Shown here: positions 17,077 to 24,853 of the stretch, piece by piece
How the letters are laid out: every line of letters begins with the position of its first letter
How positions within the stretch are numbered: the stretch's first letter is position 1
Assembly: GCF_000302595.1 (NCBI RefSeq)
Contig: NZ_JH947128.1
Span: 576,543 to 640,542 of the forward strand
Length of the DNA stretch: 64,000 bases
Reading direction: 5' to 3'
Origin: Pedobacter arcticus A12
GTDB lineage: Bacteria; Bacteroidota; Bacteroidia; Sphingobacteriales; Sphingobacteriaceae
Notes under the pieces: generated by a model
Databases searched by the model: none
What the model saw: only the letters and a program-made list of their open reading frames with translations
Told to the model about the DNA's origin: nothing
Program-made: the position numbers and the translations under genes

Positions 17077-18024
17077 ATGGAAGCTGTATTAGAAAACATT
17101 TTAAACGTTACACTTTTAGAACCAAGGGTAAAGCACCCTACAATTTTTCAACGTTATGATGACCTGGCAGAAGGCGAAACTTTAACCATCCTCAACGACC
17201 ACGATCCAAAACCTTTATACTATCAACTTTTAGGAGAAAGAGGAAACGTGTTTACCTGGGAATACTTAGAAGAAGGACCACAATGGTGGAAAATTAATAT
17301 CCGTAAAAACATTGCGGGCGAAAACGAGGAAACCTTAGGAGAAATCGCTGTTAAAGACTTGCGTAAAGCAGAGATTTTCAAAAAATATGGAATAGATTTC
17401 TGTTGTGGTGGTAAAAAAACCGTAAAAGAAGCTTGTGCAGAAAAAGGCTTAGATGTAACCAAAATAGAACAAGAGCTACAACAGATTGACAAAGCTCCAA
17501 TTACCAGAGGTGTACCTTATGACGAATGGGTAATTGATTTTTTGGCAGATTATATCGTGAACACACACCACAGCTATGTTAAAAAAAGCCTTCCTGATCT
17601 TTTGACTTACACCAAAAAAATTATGCAGGTACATGGTCATGCTCATCCAGAATTGGTAGAAGTTAGCGACCTTACCACCTCAATCGCCAAAGAAATGACT
17701 CACCATATGGGCGAAGAGGAAGAAGTAGTATTTGCTTATGTTAAAGAATTGGTAAAAGCAGATAAAGACACTGTTTTAGATACCGACAAAATCGCTGTTA
17801 TCGCAGAAATGGAAAAAGAGCATGATGCTGTTGGTAGAATGTTGGAACGGATAAGGCTAATTACCAAGGAGTACACTTTACCAGCAGATAGTTGCGCCAG
17901 TTATGCACTTACTTTTAAATTGCTACAAGATTTTGAAGCCGATTTATTCCTGCACATCCATTTAGAAAACAACATTCTTTTTCCGAAAATGGTTAAATTA
18001 CAGGAAAGTTTGCAAACAAACTAA
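17077..18024 (+). CDS. Iron-sulfur cluster repair di-iron protein with N-terminal DUF2249 domain (RIC/ScdA/YtfE)
   Basis: 315 residues. Residues 1-75 repeat the DUF2249 domain of the preceding gene. Residues ~85-315 are RIC: the N-terminal ScdA motif RKAEIFKKYGIDFCCGG with the Cys-Cys pair, then a four-helix hemerythrin bundle with metal-ligand motifs NTHHSYV, VHGHAHPEL, MTHHMGEEEE, KEHDAVG and LHIHLENNILFP. RIC proteins restore Fe-S clusters damaged by nitric oxide or oxidants. It lies 8 bp after the single-domain gene. The duplicated DUF2249 suggests that domain is a working partner of RIC. Confidence 0.93.
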   Translation: MEAVLENILNVTLLEPRVKHPTIFQRYDDLAEGETLTILNDHDPKPLYYQLLGERGNVFTWEYLEEGPQWWKINIRKNIAGENEETLGEIAVKDLRKAEIFKKYGIDFCCGGKKTVKEACAEKGLDVTKIEQELQQIDKAPITRGVPYDEWVIDFLADYIVNTHHSYVKKSLPDLLTYTKKIMQVHGHAHPELVEVSDLTTSIAKEMTHHMGEEEEVVFAYVKELVKADKDTVLDTDKIAVIAEMEKEHDAVGRMLERIRLITKEYTLPADSCASYALTFKLLQDFEADLFLHIHLENNILFPKMVKLQESLQTN

Positions 18025-18033
18025 GCTGAATTC

Positions 18034-18053
18034 CGTCGGGCTTTTGCCCGACG
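18034..18053 (+). terminator. Perfect hairpin inside the operon, 9 bp after RIC stop
   Basis: CGTCGGGC at 18034-18041 and GCCCGACG at 18046-18053 make a perfect 8-bp GC-rich stem with a TTTT loop. The flanking bases give only a short A/T run rather than a clear U-tract. It lies between RIC and the next gene of the same direction, so it could be a partial terminator, a processing site or a 3' stabiliser that lowers expression of downstream genes. Confidence 0.55.
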
Positions 18054-18076
18054 ATAATAATTTGGAAATAAAAACC

Positions 18077-18889
18077 ATGGAAAAGATAGATGTAAATTCG
18101 AAAATCGGGAAAATTATAAAAGCACATCCAGATGCACTGGAAGCAATTATAAGTATAGATCCGAAATTGGAAAAGCTCAGAAACCCGGTATTAAGAAAAA
18201 TATTGGCCAACAGAACCAGTATTGCCATGGCCTCAAAAATGGTGGGACATAGCGTTGAAGCATTTTTCGCCAAGCTAAAACCTCTTGGTTTCGAAATCGA
18301 TGGCGAAACGGCACCCATTGAAATTGAACAGCAAGACATTCCGGCTTTTGTTTTACAGATTACAAAAGAACAGGTTATTGATTTTGATGTCCGCGAACTA
18401 TTGACTTCTGGTCAAGATCCTCTAAAACTAATCCTAGAAAAAGTACAATCGGTAAAAGCGGGTCAAGCGCTTAAAATCATCAATACATTTGAACCTATTC
18501 CCTTGGTTAAAATGCTCGAGAAAAAAGGATTTATCATTTATATCGATAAAGTAGCCGATGACCTGATTGAAACGTATTTTTACAAACCTAACGATGCTAA
18601 AGACCTCACAGAAGACCCTGTCGAAGCCACAGAAGGCAGTGGCTGGGGCGCTTTAATTACCCGCTTTAAAGATAAATTGGTAAAAATTGATGTTAGAGAA
18701 TTGGAAATGCCCCAACCCATGCACACCATTTTAGGCGAGTTGGAAAACTTACCAAAAGACAAAGCGCTGTTTGTTTACCATAAAAGAATCCCTGTTTTTT
18801 TATTGCCAGAGCTGGCAGAACAAGGTTTTGAATATCGTATCCAAGAAATAAGCGATGGCGAAGTACACCTTTTGATTTATAAAGACTAA
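18077..18889 (+). CDS. DUF1858-DUF2249-DUF2249 protein
   Basis: 270 residues from the ATG at 18077. A TTG 33 bases upstream is in frame, but it would put the intergenic hairpin inside the gene, so the ATG is preferred. Residues 1-65 are a DUF1858-like helical domain (SKIGKIIKAHPDALEAIISID) of the type found before hybrid-cluster or RIC-type proteins. Two DUF2249 domains follow: FDVRELLTSGQDPLKLILEKV around 95-165 and IDVRELEMPQPMHTILGELE around 200-268. With the two previous genes this makes four DUF2249 domains in a row. It probably acts in the cytosol as a partner in redox or metal transfer; the exact role is unknown. Confidence 0.8.
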   Translation: MEKIDVNSKIGKIIKAHPDALEAIISIDPKLEKLRNPVLRKILANRTSIAMASKMVGHSVEAFFAKLKPLGFEIDGETAPIEIEQQDIPAFVLQITKEQVIDFDVRELLTSGQDPLKLILEKVQSVKAGQALKIINTFEPIPLVKMLEKKGFIIYIDKVADDLIETYFYKPNDAKDLTEDPVEATEGSGWGALITRFKDKLVKIDVRELEMPQPMHTILGELENLPKDKALFVYHKRIPVFLLPELAEQGFEYRIQEISDGEVHLLIYKD

Positions 18890-18890
18890 A

Positions 18891-20174
18891 ATGTTTATAG
18901 CAGGCGCAAATAGTCCGATTAAAAACACCGATTATCGTGTGGTTCTTCCTTTTTATGCTTACGCGGCCTTGGCTTTTTTAGTTGCTACGGTGTTAATGAT
19001 GGCAGATGTTGGTGCTTTTACGCAACATCATTTCAATGCAAAAGCTTTAGCCATTACACATACCATGGCTCTGGGCTGGGGCACCATGATGATTTTAGGT
19101 GCTAGCCATCAGCTGTTTCCAGTGTTAATTGAAGGTAAACTGCACAGCAATACCTTAGCTTATCTTTCCTTTATCTTTGGGGCAATCGGCATTCCAATGC
19201 TGGTATACGCCTTTTATACTTTTAATTTTGGGCTAGTAGCACAAGCCGGAGCAATCGCGGTTAATCTTGCCGTAATCAGTTACCTGGTAAACTTAACCAT
19301 TAGCATTGTGCAAACTAAAAAACACAACGTACATGCCGTATCGGCTTTTACCGCTGTAATCTGGTTACTGGTGACAACGCTTGTGGGCTTGTTGCTGGTC
19401 TATAATTTTCAAACACCAATCTTTACACAGGCATCTATTCATTATCTATCGCTCCATGCACATTTAGGTATTATAGGCTGGTTTTTATTAATGATTATTG
19501 GTGTTGGCGCAAGGTTGATTCCCATGTTTTTAATCTCTAAATACGAGAATCAAAAAACCTTATGGTGGATTTATTGGCTCGTCAACGGTGGCTTAATCAG
19601 CTTTATCATCATTTTTATATACGGCGGCAATTTCCTAATTACTTTAATCCCTGTTGCGCTAATTGGCGCTGCAGTAATACTATTTGGCCGTTTTATCTAC
19701 AAAGCTTATCAAAAAAGAATCAGAAAAAAAGTAGATGAACAGGTACAAACCTCTATGCTCTCCGTAGCTTTAATAGGCGTTCCCTTAGTCATCATTATAG
19801 GTGTAATCCTTATCTTTTCTACTTTAGGAAACCAGCAGTTTGTAACCCTATATGGTTTTACCATATTCTTTGGTTGGATTACCGCTATTATCCTGGGGAT
19901 GACTTTTAAAACCCTCCCCTTCATCGTTTGGAACAAAGTATATCATGATATCGCCGGTTTAGGCAAAACACCAAACCCAAAAGAGCTTTTTAAAAATAAT
20001 ATCTTCATTGCCAATATCATCAGTTACCTTTTAGGCTTCGTAATTCTTAGCTTTGGAATTATCAACAGTAACATCATCGCGTTAAATATTGGTGCAGGGC
20101 TGTTACTATTAAATGCATTACTTTACAATATCAATGTATTCACAATTCTATTTCATCAATCAAAAATAAAATGA
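18891..20174 (+). CDS. Heme-copper oxidase subunit I-like / NnrS-like membrane protein
   Basis: 427 residues with about twelve membrane helices. His57 (AITHTMALGWG) and His73 (GASHQLFP), a SIHYLSLHAHLGIIGW segment and GWITAIILGMTFKTLPF give the spacing of a heme-binding oxidase-like core. It is shorter than catalytic subunit I of cytochrome oxidases, and I see no full CuB ligand set. NnrS-like and NorB-like proteins of this kind are linked to nitric-oxide response. It begins 1 bp after the previous gene and overlaps the next by 4 bp (ATGA). Its context with RIC supports a role under nitrosative or micro-oxic stress; enzymatic activity is uncertain. Confidence 0.7.
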   Translation: MFIAGANSPIKNTDYRVVLPFYAYAALAFLVATVLMMADVGAFTQHHFNAKALAITHTMALGWGTMMILGASHQLFPVLIEGKLHSNTLAYLSFIFGAIGIPMLVYAFYTFNFGLVAQAGAIAVNLAVISYLVNLTISIVQTKKHNVHAVSAFTAVIWLLVTTLVGLLLVYNFQTPIFTQASIHYLSLHAHLGIIGWFLLMIIGVGARLIPMFLISKYENQKTLWWIYWLVNGGLISFIIIFIYGGNFLITLIPVALIGAAVILFGRFIYKAYQKRIRKKVDEQVQTSMLSVALIGVPLVIIIGVILIFSTLGNQQFVTLYGFTIFFGWITAIILGMTFKTLPFIVWNKVYHDIAGLGKTPNPKELFKNNIFIANIISYLLGFVILSFGIINSNIIALNIGAGLLLLNALLYNINVFTILFHQSKIK

Positions 20175-20494
20175 GCGTTGCCACAAATAACGAACTAAAA
20201 AGCACTATTGCTTTAACCGGTTTATACCACGTAATAGATCCAGAAATTGGATTGAATATTGTTGATTTAGGTTTAGTTTACGAAATTCAGTTTAATGAAG
20301 ACGAACACGTAATCACGGTAATTATGACGCTTACTACACAGTTTTGCCCCATGGGCGAATCTATTGTAGATGCAACCAAGCAAGCTATGCAAGAAAGCTT
20401 TCTGGATTACGAGATAAAAGTAGAACTGATTTTTGTACCGGCTTGGAGCCCCGATATGATTTCTGAAGAAGGTAATACATTTTTAAACGGATAA
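20171..20494 (+). CDS. MIP18/DUF59 family Fe-S assembly factor (SufT-like)
   Basis: 107 residues. The family pattern VIDPEIGLNIVDLGLVYEI is at residues 20-38, with the conserved Asp-Pro-Glu. A hydrophobic strand VIMTLTTQFCPMGESIV follows, with the Cys-Pro that is conserved in DUF59 proteins. These proteins help mature Fe-S enzymes (SufT, PaaD and MIP18 groups). The ATGA overlap with the membrane protein gene shows translational coupling. Its presence beside RIC points to repair or reassembly of clusters. Confidence 0.9.
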   Translation: MSVATNNELKSTIALTGLYHVIDPEIGLNIVDLGLVYEIQFNEDEHVITVIMTLTTQFCPMGESIVDATKQAMQESFLDYEIKVELIFVPAWSPDMISEEGNTFLNG

Positions 20495-20497
20495 AAT

Positions 20498-20929
20498 ATG
20501 TTAAGCAATACTTGTAAAACTGCGATAAAAGCAGTGATCTACCTAGCATCAAAAGAACACCAGAATGAGAAAGCTGGTGTAAAAGAAATTGCGCAAAACA
20601 TCGACGCAAGTGAACATACCGTGAGCAAAATTTTGCAAAATTTAGTCAAACAGAAAATCATAAATAGCATAAAAGGCCCAACAGGTGGCTTTTTTATTTC
20701 CGAACATCAACGCCAGCAACCCATTATAAATATCATCAATACTATTGATGGGGTTGATGTTTTTACCGAATGTGGTTTGGGCTTAAGCAAATGTTCATCT
20801 ACACATCCTTGCCCCATACATGATCAATACAAAATAGGACGAGAAATTTTACAGACCATATTTACACAAAACAGCATCAATGTTTTATGCGAGCCTGTAG
20901 AAAACGGTTTGGCGCATTTAATAGGTTAG
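20498..20929 (+). CDS. Rrf2 family transcriptional regulator, [Fe-S]-type
   Basis: 143 residues. The N-terminal winged helix (SNTCKTAIKAVIYLAS, then VKEIAQNIDASEHTVSKILQNLVKQ with wing GPTGGFFIS) is typical Rrf2. The loop near residues 90-106 carries three cysteines (ECGLGLSKCSSTHPCP), the NsrR/IscR-type spacing for a sensory Fe-S cluster. It is the last gene of the operon, 3 bp after the SufT-like gene. It likely regulates the operon through the dyad at 16752-16779 by sensing NO, oxygen or cluster status; the ligand is inferred. Confidence 0.92.
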   Translation: MLSNTCKTAIKAVIYLASKEHQNEKAGVKEIAQNIDASEHTVSKILQNLVKQKIINSIKGPTGGFFISEHQRQQPIINIINTIDGVDVFTECGLGLSKCSSTHPCPIHDQYKIGREILQTIFTQNSINVLCEPVENGLAHLIG

Positions 20930-20956
20930 TGTTTACATTTTTTCCCGATGTTTATT

Positions 20957-21054
20957 TAGGGCGCTTTTACACGCTTTCCGTTATATCTTTTTTGTCTCCC
21001 GGGCGCTTAGTCCAAAACAACAAAAAAGGATGCCACTGCAATCGTTAGCGCAAA
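20957..21054 (+). repeat. MITE-like repeat copy C
   Basis: A 98-bp element with TAGGGCGCTTTTACACGC at the left and CAAAAAAGGATGCCACTGCA then ATCGTTAGCGC at the right, matching 11133-11211 (inverted) and the two halves at 12945-13248. The inner parts TATCTTTTTTG and CAAAAAAGGAT are near complements, so it folds as a hairpin. It fills the gap between the Rrf2 gene and the broken AhpD-like gene. Confidence 0.7.
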
Positions 21055-21109
21055 AACAAGCGCTAGAAAACAATTTTCACTGTATTAAAATAATTAAATA
21101 ACATACATT

Positions 21110-21442
21110 ATGGACAATCAATTATTCCCAGAGACTACTGCAGAACTTTTAGAAAAAAAAGGAAAACTAGCTCCAGAAAATCTAGAAGCTTGGCGAAATT
21201 TCAGTAAAACCGTATTTAAAGCAGGTGCGCTTAGTGAGTAAACCAAACAATTAATTGCTATTGCCGTTGCACACGTAACCCAGTGCCCTTATTGTATCAG
21301 AGCGCACACCAAACAAGCCATGCGAAAAGGTGTAACCAAAGAAGAAATTATGGAGGCAATTTGGGTAGCTTCAGAAATGCGGGCAGGCGCCGCTTATGCC
21401 CACGCAACAATTGCAATGGACGAAATGGAGAAATTCGGTTAA
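21110..21442 (+). pseudogene. AhpD-like carboxymuconolactone decarboxylase family gene with in-frame stop
   Basis: The frame from ATG 21110 codes 110 codons to TAA 21440-21442 but is interrupted by TAA at 21239-21241 (codon 44). The readings on both sides join without any shift: KAGALSE, stop, TKQLIAIAVAHVTQCPYCIRA. Homologues of this family usually have a charged residue such as Lys here, so one change (AAA to TAA) explains the break. The active CxxC (CPYC) with downstream His (IRAHTKQA) lies after the stop. Intact members are small peroxidase or redox proteins of the AhpD type. It could be a true pseudogene or a sequencing error. It follows the Fe-S stress operon. Confidence 0.85.
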
Positions 21443-21563
21443 TATTAAGGAAAACCTGTACCATTAACCAATATCAGTCCTCCTACTTTTAGCTTTATAC
21501 TTTTGACTTAATACTTTACACTTATTCCAATACTAGCATGGTTTATGAGCGACTCATATCATC

Positions 21564-22088
21564 ATGAATCATCAACAAAAAACCATTTGGACAGTTGGGC
21601 ATTCAACCCATAGCGCAAACGAGTTTCTCAGTATTTTACAACATTACCATATTGAACTATTGGTAGATGTGAGACGTTTCCCAGGTTCAAGGAAATTTCC
21701 ATGGTTTAATCAGAATGTGTTAAAAAGCTTTTTGAGCGATAATGGAATTAATTATGTTCATCTTGGAGATTTAGGCGGAAGACGTAAACCTAGTGTAGAT
21801 TCTGTAAATACAGTTTGGCGGCACCCTGCGTTTAGAGCTTACGCAGACTTTATGGAATCTGATGAATTTAAAGTAGGTATTAAAGAACTGCAAGAATTAG
21901 CATCCGTACAAAAAACGGTAATCATGTGCTCGGAAGTACTTTGGTGGCGATGTCACCGTTCTATGATCGCCGATTATTTAAAAGCACATGACTGGGAGGT
22001 GATGCATATCTTGTCAATAGAAAAATCAACCGAGCATCCATATACACAGCCTGCAAAAATAGAAAACGGCGGGCTAACCTACCATTGA
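21564..22088 (+). CDS. DUF488 domain protein
   Basis: 174 residues. Family landmarks are WTVGHSTHSANEFLSILQ at the N-terminus, LVDVRRFPGSRKFPWFN, LGDLGGRRKP, a central VIMCSEVLWWRCHRSMIADYL with the conserved Cys and Cys-His pair, and a C-terminal segment with VMHIL. The biochemical role of DUF488 proteins is not established, although they recur near stress genes. It lies in the same direction as the hemerythrin-fusion gene, which starts 24 bp later. Confidence 0.88.
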   Translation: MNHQQKTIWTVGHSTHSANEFLSILQHYHIELLVDVRRFPGSRKFPWFNQNVLKSFLSDNGINYVHLGDLGGRRKPSVDSVNTVWRHPAFRAYADFMESDEFKVGIKELQELASVQKTVIMCSEVLWWRCHRSMIADYLKAHDWEVMHILSIEKSTEHPYTQPAKIENGGLTYH

Positions 22089-22112
22089 GCAATAATTTAA
22101 AATTAAGCAATC

Positions 22113-22895
22113 ATGAAAACACCAACTTATTACGACACTGTTAGCGAAGCGATAAACGAACTCGCCAAAAAAGGCTATACCACAGATTTTGAAGTGCTGA
22201 AAGAACACGACTGTTTGGTTTGTAAACAAACAGCACAACAACTTTCTCCAGATGAATTTGTGATTGATGAAACCCATCGTTTTGAAGGCGAAACCGACCC
22301 TGGCGATGAAATGATTGTTTATGCAATATCTTCGCAAAAACATGGCGTAAAAGGAATTGTTATCAATGGCTATGGCACTTATGCCAATCCCGATGTTTAT
22401 AAAATAGTGGAACGTTTAGAGAAGAAAACATCAGTAAAAGAAAAGCCCATTAAACGCAGTGAAACTCTAAAGCCATTGAGCAGAGAGCATCACCATGCTT
22501 TGCTATTGTGCTGGAAAATAAAAAACGGCTTTAACAAAGGCGCTTCTGCCGAAAGGATAAAAAAATATGCCGACTGGTTTTTTGAGAATCACCTTCTACC
22601 GCATTTTGATATTGAGGAAAAATATGTTTTTACTGTTTTAGGCGATGAGCACCCCATGGTAAAACAAGCGAAAGCAGATCATCAAACTCTAAAGCAACTT
22701 TTTACAGCAGGTAATAGTTTAGAAAGTGACCTGCGCAAAATTGAAGAAACGCTACAAAATCACGTAAGGTTTGAGGAACGTACTCTGTTTAATGAAGTTC
22801 AAAAATACGCTACAGCAGAACAACTGAGTGACATTGAAATGTTCCATGTGGAGGGTAAATTTATAGATAATGTGGAAGATCCTTTTTGGGAGTAA
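22113..22895 (+). CDS. PRPP-synthetase-annotated small domain fused to hemerythrin HHE domain
   Basis: 260 residues with two parts. Residues 1-95 (YYDTVSEAINELAKKGYTTDF, then DEMIVYAISSQKHGVKGIVI) match a small Bacteroidota family often labelled phosphoribosylpyrophosphate synthetase, although it lacks the size and motifs of a real PRPP synthetase. After a charged linker, residues ~120-255 form a hemerythrin-like bundle with ligand-type motifs REHHHALLL, HFDIEEKYVF, DHQTL and NHVRFEERTLF. A di-iron site binding O2 or NO is likely. The fusion and its place downstream of RIC suggest a stress-sensing or oxygen-buffering role. Confidence 0.75.
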   Translation: MKTPTYYDTVSEAINELAKKGYTTDFEVLKEHDCLVCKQTAQQLSPDEFVIDETHRFEGETDPGDEMIVYAISSQKHGVKGIVINGYGTYANPDVYKIVERLEKKTSVKEKPIKRSETLKPLSREHHHALLLCWKIKNGFNKGASAERIKKYADWFFENHLLPHFDIEEKYVFTVLGDEHPMVKQAKADHQTLKQLFTAGNSLESDLRKIEETLQNHVRFEERTLFNEVQKYATAEQLSDIEMFHVEGKFIDNVEDPFWE

Positions 22896-23369
22896 GAGCC
22901 TGTTTAAAATTTATATTGTAATTTTTTATAGGTCTCTTTTGAGCAAGAGAGCGCCCGCTACGTTGAGGTCTAATATATTTCCTACAAATCAATATGAAAT
23001 GACGTTGCTTATTTGTTGGTAATTCTTTTTGATCTCGCCATTGAAATTAATCTCTTGACAATAATCCTCGTAGAGGCTACCGCTTTGTAAGTCAATATAT
23101 GACAGAAAGGCTCCGTAGGAGCTACCCAGCCCGCTTTGTAGATAAAAGACTGCAAAGGGTAGCTCCTAACGGAGCAAATACCTATATAGTAGCCGAGGTA
23201 AAAAGCGGTAGCTCCTAACGGAGCAGGACAGGATCTAAGTATTTAAATTAGTTTTATAACGTGGGTTATTTAGTTGTTAATTTTTCCAGAAACGGAATTG
23301 TTTTTTAGGGAACTCAATACGACTTAATACGACTTAATACGACTTAATAAAATAAGCCTAGCTTTAAGC
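22896..23369. repeat. 474-bp repeat-rich gap
   Basis: There is no gene here. It holds, in order, a 41-bp segment at 22964-23004 that is the inverse of 13166-13206; a family of GGTAGCTCCTAACGGAGC units (23158-23176 and 23207-23226) with the inverted partner GCTCCGTAGGAGCTACCC at 23110-23127; and three tandem copies of the 10-mer AATACGACTT at 23316-23345, just upstream of the ThuA gene. A TAGCTTTA box at 23359-23366 lies only 3 bp before the ATG. Confidence 0.65.
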
Positions 23370-24089
23370 ATGAAAAAATTTATCAGCCTTCTTTTCCTAA
23401 CCGTGTTTGCAATTGCTGTAAATGCACAAACCAATGTTCTAATTTTTAGTAAAACAAATGGCTTTAGGCATAAGTCTATTGAAAATGGTCAAAATATGTT
23501 TAAAACCTTGGCAAAAGAACACAACTGGAAACTTACATTTTCGGAAGACTCGCTGATCATCAACAACAAAATTCTGGCAAAAACCAAAGTATTAGTCATT
23601 TTAAATACTACGGGAGATATTTTTGGAAGCAAGGAAAAGAAAGCGCTACAAAAATACATCCATAAAGGTGGTGGAGTGGTAGCAATACATGCCGCTACCG
23701 ACACTGAAATGGAATGGAAATGGTACGTTGACATGGTTGGTGGCGCTTTCAAAAGCCACCCTAAGCAACAAAGTGCAACCATAAACATCGTCAATCATGA
23801 TTTTAAGGCTATGCAGCATTTTGATAAAACTTGGATCCATTTTGATGAATGGTATAATTTTAGAAATCCGGTTAACCCAAATGCAATAGTATTGGCCACA
23901 GTTGACGAAAAAACTTATGAAGGTGGAACAATGGGTGCGCATCATCCAGTGGTTTGGTATCAAAACTATGATGGTGGCAGAGTTTTTACCACCACTTTAG
24001 GACATACCAAAGAAAGTTATACAGATGCGGATTTTGTAAAAATGATAACGGAAGCGGTGATTTGGGCGGGTGGAAGAAAACCTAGATAA
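23370..24089 (+). CDS. Exported ThuA-domain protein
   Basis: 239 residues with a cleavable signal peptide (FISLLFLTVFAIAVNA, cleavage about residue 19). The ThuA fold, a glutamine-amidotransferase-like fold, is seen in TNVLIFSKTNGFRHKSIENG, LVILNTTGDIF, the loop KGGGVVAIHAATDT, FDEWYNF and the C-terminal AHHPVVWYQNYDGGRVFTTTLGH. ThuA was named from trehalose utilisation, and such proteins are frequent partners of DUF1080 and 3-keto-sugar pathways, one of which lies 4 kb downstream. The substrate here is unknown. A convergent gene ends 6 bp after its stop. Confidence 0.88.
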   Translation: MKKFISLLFLTVFAIAVNAQTNVLIFSKTNGFRHKSIENGQNMFKTLAKEHNWKLTFSEDSLIINNKILAKTKVLVILNTTGDIFGSKEKKALQKYIHKGGGVVAIHAATDTEMEWKWYVDMVGGAFKSHPKQQSATINIVNHDFKAMQHFDKTWIHFDEWYNFRNPVNPNAIVLATVDEKTYEGGTMGAHHPVVWYQNYDGGRVFTTTLGHTKESYTDADFVKMITEAVIWAGGRKPR

Positions 24090-24095
24090 CGCTAT

Positions 24096-24689
24096 TTAGT
24101 TTAAAATCTTAAAATCCCACTGCAGTTTTTTAGTCTGGATTAATGTTCGCCAATTGATAAAAAAAAGGCAAAACAACATAACAAGTCCTAAAATCAAACC
24201 GGCTACAGACTGCCAGGACATTGCACCATCTATTAAACTCTGGGTATTCTTTGAGGCATAGTCGCTTAAATGTATGGCAACAGTATCACTTGTAAACTTC
24301 CCAACTAAAAAAGCTGGAATAATGTATCGTGGTTTTAATTTTGAGATTCCAGCTCCCAAAAAAAGTGGCGTAGTAGGCAGAGGCAATAACGAGTACGCAA
24401 GTACAACCAGCTGACCTTTCCAAACTTTCTCTCTCATGGTATCTCCCAAAAATTGAATATCTTCATTTTTCGAACTTTTTAGATACTTTTTAGCCAAAAC
24501 TGGTGCATACAGAAGCAAAATATATCTTCCAAATACCGACCCGGCGACTCCTATTATAATAACTAGCCAAACATTTAAATCAAATATAATCTGGAAAAAC
24601 ATCATGATTGTAAACGCCGGCGGGAAAGGGAATGGCACAATATCAAACAATAGTGCACCTAAAAAAACGAAAATATACTGCCACCACAT
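24096..24689 (-). CDS. VTT/SNARE-associated-like integral membrane protein
   Basis: 197 residues with five to six hydrophobic segments. The central SLLPLPTTPLFLGAGISKLKP resembles the conserved re-entrant loop of DedA/VTT (SNARE-associated) proteins, and an N-terminal half-helix FPFPPAFTIMMFFQI supports this. VTT proteins are lipid scramblases or carriers; no substrate can be named here. It is convergent with the ThuA gene. Confidence 0.65.
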   Translation of the reverse strand: MWWQYIFVFLGALLFDIVPFPFPPAFTIMMFFQIIFDLNVWLVIIIGVAGSVFGRYILLLYAPVLAKKYLKSSKNEDIQFLGDTMREKVWKGQLVVLAYSLLPLPTTPLFLGAGISKLKPRYIIPAFLVGKFTSDTVAIHLSDYASKNTQSLIDGAMSWQSVAGLILGLVMLFCLFFINWRTLIQTKKLQWDFKILN

Positions 24690-24853
24690 GGTTTAAAAAA
24701 TTTGTTTTAAGAACATTTTACTTGATTTGGTACCGCTATTGAATTCCATAAACAGATCAAATGTTTCGAACACTACCTAAAATCAATCGAAGATATAACT
24801 TTAATTAGTCCCTTGATTATTTCATAAGTTTTTAGATAGAAGCCTTCCACAAA

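Noticed and set aside
18044..18076. Upstream TTG start giving an 11-residue extension of the DUF1858-DUF2249 protein
   Set aside because: It lies within the perfect hairpin at 18034-18053 and adds a sequence unlike the family; ATG 18077 fits better.
21239..21241. Recoded stop (selenocysteine or pyrrolysine) in the AhpD-like gene
   Set aside because: The codon is TAA, not TGA or TAG, and no recoding element is visible; a point mutation or sequencing error is simpler.
21283..21492. 69-codon open frame inside the AhpD-like gene
   Set aside because: It is in a different frame from the conserved AhpD reading and has no protein-like features.
23316..23345. T7-type promoter, because TAATACGACT occurs repeatedly
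   Set aside because: Only the first ten bases of the T7 promoter match, the CACTATAG part is missing each time, and there is no phage polymerase nearby; it is a chance effect of the 10-mer repeat.
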